Assembly: GCA_013398295.1 (NCBI GenBank)
Contig: VZSF01001417.1
Span: 1-64,000, forward strand
Length of the DNA stretch: 64,000 nt
Direction of reading: 5' to 3'
From: Chionis minor
Lineage: Eukaryota > Chordata > Aves > Charadriiformes > Chionididae
Part shown: piece after piece, positions 57,851 through 64,000 of the stretch
Position numbering within the stretch: the first letter of the stretch is position 1
Layout of the letters: every line of letters begins with the position of its first letter
The notes under the pieces: generated by a model
The model's database searches: none
What the model was told of the DNA's origin: nothing
What the model saw: the letters and a program-made list of their open reading frames with translations, nothing else
Made by a program: the position numbers and the translations under genes

Positions 57851-60800
57851 TCATTACTGGTATGGGTGCTTAGGAAACGACTGCTCGCTCTTTATTTCAC
57901 TGCAAGAGTTCAGGAGCAGTGGAGCTGGGCTGAACACAAAGGAGGTGATGCCTCTCCGTTCTCCGGGTAGCAAATTGCAGAGCCCCAAGATGAGCCATGT
58001 CTGGTTCAGAAAGCCTCCACACTGACAACTGCTGGAAACTAAAGCAGTGGGTAGGGAGGGCAGGAGCATATATGTCTATCCTACTACTCTCTAGGTTGTC
58101 TGTTTCTATCAAATGCAGACACAAGATGCTAAGCAAGAGAAACCATCCTCAGAGGCTTAGGCACTCCCATCAGGTGAATAGAAGATCTCCATGCCATTCA
58201 CAGGAGAAATTAATAAGCGTCCAAATTAGGGAAAAAAACTAGTTTGCATTTTCATCCCTAAACAGACCACAAAGCATTCCTAAAAATAATCAACCAAACT
58301 TATCTTCAAAGACACGACTATTTTCTTCCCACCCATATGAAAGCAAAGCCCCTCCTTATCCTCTGCTCAGCAAGTTCCAGCACTTCAGCAACCCCTTGCT
58401 TTCACTCCCCACCTCTATATGCTGAAGCTATGAGCTGGGACCAACCAAAAGCTGAAAAGCACCATCCCAAAGAAGCACTCTGTCATCAGGTCTCCATCTC
58501 CCCTTCCCAACTCTCCAAAATCTGCTCGCAAATGAAAAACATTTACTCTACAGTGTGATAACACAAACTGCTTCACCTAAGAAAAGCACTCCCTTTGGTT
58601 GTGGTACTGTTGGGAACTCCTCTCAGCTCCTGCAGCACCTCTACCTCATACATCACCCCCATCCTTCTCAAAAACAGGTGTTTATCAGAATGTGACTTTA
58701 GCTACAGGAAATTTAAAGTCACGAGTTTCACAACAGATTTAGCAAAGCAGTAGCTGGAATTAATAGAGAAAAAAGTCTATGGAGATTGCTAATAAATAAT
58801 GCTCTGAGGCAGATTTTTGATCACTAGATTGCATTAACCTGTTCCTTTTAGTCCTACTTAATCTAAATTCAATTAAATTATTGCATATCCCTTTTATTTA
58901 GATAAAACTCCTGCAAGTTTAACAAGCATCGATGACTTGTGAATGTCTGCTACTTGTATTTAATTGTTCTGTTTCTTTAAAATGCCATAGTGATAAAGAA
59001 GAACAAAAACAAAATAAAATTTGAATGATTAATTAATACACAGCTGGGAAGTGAAACAGCTTAAATTTGTGAGTGTGTATATACGCTGATACGTCCCGAG
59101 ACCTTACTGAAAATGATACTATACCAGAAATAATATCAAAATAAAAATGATGCAAGATGACTCACTTGTCAGGAGCAAGTTATGAATATCTGGTGAGGAC
59201 ACATCACAAATGCTGAACCTGTGTCTCTAACTGCAAATAATTGAGATGCTCCATGGAAAAGGATTCCTTTAATATAGGAACAACAAAGCTTTAGAATGTC
59301 ATTTTGAGTCATGGGGTTTTTGGGTGTGGGGTTTTTTTTTTCTTTTTTGGGAGGCGGGGTAGGGGGGTGGAGTGATAAAACAATATAACACCTCCTCAGA
59401 CTCATTGGGAAAACTTTCATTAACCTGCATAGAAAAAAAGTCAAGATCACAGTTGGGTAGGATTAGGAGACATTTTGATCTAGGTAATATGAGAATATAC
59501 AAAGCATAAATTGAGCTAATTTAGATGTGCAGCAGTGTATATAAGTTCAGAATTTTGCCCAGCAATTTTCATTAAAATAAAGTTCTTCTCAAAAGCCAAA
59601 TATTCTTTGGGAATAAGTATAGGTAGCAAAGAAAAGAACAAATAAACCTAGATAAATTTTAAGATGAATTACTTAAGCAGGTGTGCAGGTTAGAGAAGCT
59701 CACAATGAAACTCCCCCTGTAAAAAGGCATATATTTACCTCATTATCTGCCTGGGTTTCTACATTCACACCTTTTTGGTCCTTGTTTTCCATTAATTCTA
59801 GCAAATGAGGTTATTCACAGCAATGTCAAAGATAAATATGAATTTAGGCAAGAAGAATACCCCTGAAAAGCAAATTTGCAGTATTTCAAGCTTCAAGGAT
59901 TTCAAGCTCATTTGGGGATTTATACCAAGACGTGAACCCTAGAAGCTGCACTCAGAGCTTGGGAGAGGGAGCGCCTTGGCAAGCTGTGCCTCTGGGAAGA
60001 CCACAGCTCTCTCCAGCCATGTGCGTCTTCCTCACGTGCTGCAGTTTTCACAAAACTTGTCAAACCTCCAGAAAAAAGTAAAATGACTGAATCTGAGGTT
60101 TAATGCATATGTCTTGTACACTTCCATCACATCATATTTACATTGAAAAGGTCAGGAGCCAAACTTTGTAAAACCAGTGTTGTGAATTATCATACTCATG
60201 GCGAATCATTTTTACATATGAATACACTGAGCTTTCCTCAACTGTGTTTTAATACGAGCCTTGGGATTACATCTAGGTGCCACCATGTCTGCTGAGCCAA
60301 AATCAACTTCACTAAAGAGAAGTATACTCATTTATTTCCACAACCTTTTGATTAAACCATCATTCTGTAAGGAACAAATAAGCGTTTTCGCAAGGATCAA
60401 CTTTCGCAACTTCAACCTACTCCATTCTGCAAATTTTTAGGCTTAGTTCTCCATGGTCCCGGCAACTACACTCTTTCAAGTAGGCTGGCCCAGGAATCCC
60501 TATAGCAAGTAACGACAACTGGGATTACTGAAAAGATGTTCTTGAGGTTTTTTTCCCATACTGCATTTGCACTGCAAGTTATTATGAATTTTCAGCATTT
60601 CCCTGGCACACTGTGATGCCCAAGTACATAGATACAGGTAATACACTTTGGCCTGGCTGGCTGTTCCAAAGTAAGTCTTCCTGTACAATCAGACTGTTAA
60701 GGTGAGCATCCTGTCCCATATGATTGGGGTTTTGTTATTATTGTTTTACTGCCGGTCATCAGGACTTCTGTATTCTCTGTAACTGATTTCTTTGTTTGGT

Positions 60801-62674
60801 TTGCAGCTGCTGCAGATGAAACATCTGCAATCATTGTGGATAACTATTGGAAAAAACAAACTTGAAGTCAAAAGCCCCACAAAATCAGAATGGAGTAAAA
60901 AATTTTCAGAGGACTGTGATAAGCATCACTCCTTCACAACTTTTGTGATTCTGCGTAGGCTAAACCTGCAAGGTAAAATCCAGCTATACATAGTCCACAT
61001 GACCCTTTGGTTATAGTGTGAAGACAATTACATCTCCAGCCTTGGAGAGGCATCCAAGACTTGAGCCATGCAAATAACCCTTGTTTTGCAGGAGTCATCT
61101 TTCTACTGCTGCCTCTATTTACTGTCACTGTAACATTATCCATCATGCCATGGAAAGTGTCAGACATAAAAATAAAGTGGAAATCTATAAAACTGGTTTT
61201 GAGCCAGTAAAAAAATGTCAATTTCGTGGCAGTCTTTATTAATCCTATTAACTGCAGTCCTTTGGAATCCACAGGATTTCATAAGACTCATAATGCAAGC
61301 AGTGCTTGGGTAAAAGAAGACACACAGAAATCCCACGTACGCATACTCCGAGAAACTTAAAGAAACAATTCAGTGGCTGACATCCAGTTATGTCAGTAGT
61401 GTCAAAGGTGATACGGTTGAGAAGGCCACACAGTCTTGTTAAGCTGGTTATCTTCTCCACGGTACCGCCATGGGAAATTTTAATGTTGCAGTTAGAGATG
61501 TAGCTTCATACAGTTGACTTGAAAAATATCCTCTCCCTCACCTATGGGCTGAGCTGTCATGTTGAATGAACCGTGCCTCCCTCTATTTATCATGCCACAT
61601 GTCTCTTAAAGAAAAACTTGTGTTTTCATCAGAGGACATCTAATCCAGCTAATCATATGTAATTACAATATGTCGAATAATTACAAGAGTATTCTACAAA
61701 GTGTGTGAAACCCTTTTTGAAATATTTTTCCTGATATCAGAATCACTCTTTTATCTTTTTGCTTTATGTGTTATATTCAGCTTTACTATTTTTCCTAAAT
61801 AATTGTGCTACATGCATAACTGGCCTAGAGGGCATAGAATTAAATATTTTACAATTATAAATTCTGAAGGAAAAGAAAAAAAGATTCTCTCTCTTCAGCA
61901 ATGTACTTAGCTCTAAGCATATACGATAAACTAAAAGTCTGACTGTGAACCTTTTCTTCCCCTGGGGAACATTTTTTTCACATAAGTAACCCCATTTATT
62001 TACAGAGGGAGAAGTACACAAAAGATTCCAAAGGCAAGTGTCGGAGGACAGCAGTTCAGCTGGAGCTGCACATGAGACGACGGGCTGTGAACTGTGGTTT
62101 ATTAATTCATTTTAGCAATGTGACCCAGTAAGTGCAAAAGAACAGTAATGTGAAATATGGTACACAAAATGTGACTAACAGCAATTATACTAAGAGAGAA
62201 AGCAGAAATGAGGGATGGTCTGCGTCCCAGGACATGTATGGTTAACCTCAGGTAACCAGGTTAATCTCCCTATGGTCTCTGTTATGTCAATGGGGAAGGA
62301 TAAGCTCATTCAGATCATTATTCCAGAGCAAAAGCCCAACTTTACGTATTTTCACTTATTCCTTAGGACTCTCTGTGTCTGTCTCTCTCTTTCCACACAT
62401 TGCAGGAGGACACTTAGGCTGTCTCAGACAAGTGTCTCTTGTACATATCCATCTTAGAGCTGTGGCAGAAAGTAAATTCCAGTACCTAAATTAATCTAAG
62501 TTACACATGAATTTATATGTTATATGTTAAGATATAACACACTTGATTGCCATCGATGATGCAAAAGAGGGTGCAAATGTTCAGTGGCTTTGCTTGTTGG
62601 GAAATAGCAAACAAATGCAGAAATCAATATCCACTACATGGGGAAGTTCAAAATAATTATATCAGCAGAAGGAA
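57851..62674. other. AT-rich interval with a G-rich cluster, no gene recognised
   Basis: The only striking item is the G-tract cluster at 59313-59370. The 112-codon minus frame at 60934-61272 has no domain. No repeat family was recognised. Confidence 0.5.
59313..59370 (+). repeat. G-tract/T-tract cluster
   Basis: Successive G runs of 4, 3, 4, 3, 4 and 6 bases are separated by short spacers and one 16-bp T-rich loop. The first three and last three runs each sit close together. G-quadruplex formation on the plus strand is plausible but needs the long loop or a bulged tract. Confidence 0.5.
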
Positions 62675-62880
62675 CAGGGCTATGGGCCCAGGCGGGAGGT
62701 TTTCACAGGCTGCCCGTGGCCGTCCAGTGCCTGCACTGCTCCGACCTGGGATCTGGCCCGGGACAAGCAGTGCTGCCCCACGCCATGCCCAGGCAGTGCT
62801 GGGGGGCAACCTGAAGCCCAGCTAAGGTACTCAGAGGCCACGCCATCCTGCGATGGTCAAAGTGCCGACCATGCAGACAA
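62675..62880. promoter_or_regulatory. Isolated GC-rich patch
   Basis: GC rises sharply over about 200 bp, with CpGs at GGCGGG, CCCGTGGCCG, CTCCGACC and GCCCGGG. Flanks are AT-rich. It is too short for a formal CpG island call by eye. It could be a fragment of an unrecognised GC-rich retroelement or a small promoter. The 92-codon plus frame through it lacks a domain. Confidence 0.35.
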
Positions 62881-64000
62881 GTTACATCAAGCTCTTTACA
62901 CTAAGGGGCAAAGGATAAGCTGTCGCCCACTTTGTTTGGTGCTATAAAAACAGCCTGTCTTGACAAGATTGCAGAACGGCTGCATAATGTGGTATTAATT
63001 TCCATCCCCATGACCGTTTCTATGTCCATCTTCACAGGCAATATGGACTCCCGTTTCAACATTGCTGTAGAGAGGTTCAAAACCAACATGAAATAAAAGC
63101 CCCTAATGCCTCAGTCCTGCCCTTGGTACAGGTCTGTTGTGTTAGTACACTGACTGAATTATTCCCTTATCCATGATATATTTCTATTAATAACGTTCTG
63201 CCCTGACTCACAAACAGCTTTATTATATTGCTATGATTTCTAGCTTTCTCACAGTCTTTAAAAATACGAACTGAAACACTCACTCCAGGAGTGGTCAAAA
63301 AAATATTACTACTTCAATACAATATTGCAGGTAGTAAATCTTTTCACATATGAAAATTAATCCCTCTGCTTGTTTAGAGAGACACGTATTGCAAAATAAA
63401 CTGTAAGTGATAAGAAAATCTCCTCAATGGATATCCCTGTCTATTTCCAGCTGATAGCAGAGGTACTTGGTGCAAGGGAATCTACTGCTTTCATAGAAAT
63501 ACCAGCCACAGTGGAGGTGACATTGCTGGGATGCAGCACATCAACAGAGAGAGGACAGAGAATCTTCATTAACAGCATCCCAATTAAATAGGATAGGCAG
63601 CATCGAACCTGTCCATATTGACTTCATTTGTGGTGTTTGGTCTGTACAGTCTTCAGAGAGAAAGGCAAGTCCAGCCTGATGTCTCAGTTGCTGACAACAG
63701 CTCTGCTCTCCTAATGGAGCAGAACTTTCTCTGAGGAGGCAAAGCTTATCTGGGCAAGGACTTCCTTGAAGCTTTGTCTGAGACAGTCAAGACACCTAAA
63801 GTCTCTAAGGTCTGCAATAAACGTCAACACATTCAGCTTCAAGTGCAAGGTGTAAATCTTTCCATCTGCCTTCTCTAACAGGAACACAAAATAACACGCA
63901 CATGTAAAGAAAGAAAAAAAAAAAAAAGCCTCACATGCTTTACAGCCCACATATATCTTAACTAAAGTGCTCGGACACTCTGGCAGTAACGATGACAGAA
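62881..64000. other. AT-rich interval to the window end, nothing recognised
   Basis: Contains a purine tract with an A-run at about 63907-63927. No repeat family and no exon were recognised. Confidence 0.5.

Noticed and set aside
1..64000. tRNA, rRNA, microRNA, CRISPR, bacterial operon or plasmid features
   Set aside because: I scanned for these and found nothing I could support. MicroRNA hairpins cannot be excluded without folding the sequence.

Overview
The window looks like avian nuclear DNA. The evidence is the repeats: many CR1 LINE fragments carry the bird-type 3' end (octamer tail ATTCTATG), and there are two solo LTRs of types I recognise from bird genomes. No prokaryotic feature is present (no dense ORFs, operons, CRISPR or rRNA). 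The longest ATG-to-stop ORF is 181 codons, in noncoding sequence, and I could not support any protein-coding exon. I read the window as a gene desert or one very large intron in a bird. The LTR types fit a non-galliform bird better than chicken, but that is weak.

Layout. 1-345: a CR1 ORF2 fragment joined directly to a CR1 3' end. 346-5.5 kb: AT-rich single-copy-looking DNA with one ancient MIR/L2-type tail. 5.6-9.6 kb: a repeat-rich block with a CR1 3' end, an older CR1, a MIR-like relic, a 0.6-kb CR1, a 40-bp CR1 tail with a 13-bp target duplication, and a 619-bp ERVL-type solo LTR (5-bp duplication ACACA). 10.4 kb: an (ATC)n microsatellite. 11.1-11.9 kb: unusually CpG-rich non-repeat DNA. 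13.9-14.9 kb: two CR1s tail to tail. 15.1-15.8 kb: a 680-bp solo LTR with TG...CA ends, a TATA box and a 6-bp duplication CTCCTG. 21.3-22.0 kb: an old CR1. 31.5-32.0 kb: the best preserved CR1, minus strand. 32.4-32.7 kb: MIR/L2-type relics. 33.2-33.96 kb: a regulatory-looking block with an RFX X-box palindrome. 34.9-35.5 kb: more ancient tails. 40.2-40.6 kb, 46.3-46.5 kb and 62.7-62.9 kb: CpG- or GC-richer patches. 51.85-52.96 kb: the most enhancer-like stretch, with octamer, TAAT, bZIP and MEIS/E-box motifs. 53.5-54.0 kb: a relic resembling the CR1 ORF1/ORF2 junction. 57.4-57.85 kb: an ancient CR1 reverse-transcriptase relic.

There is no set of genes working together here. The biology visible is a layered fossil record of retroelements plus five or six islands of non-repeat sequence that could be conserved enhancers. 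I did not find a new multi-gene system and do not claim one. All repeat calls rest on my recognition of family sequence, not on a database search.
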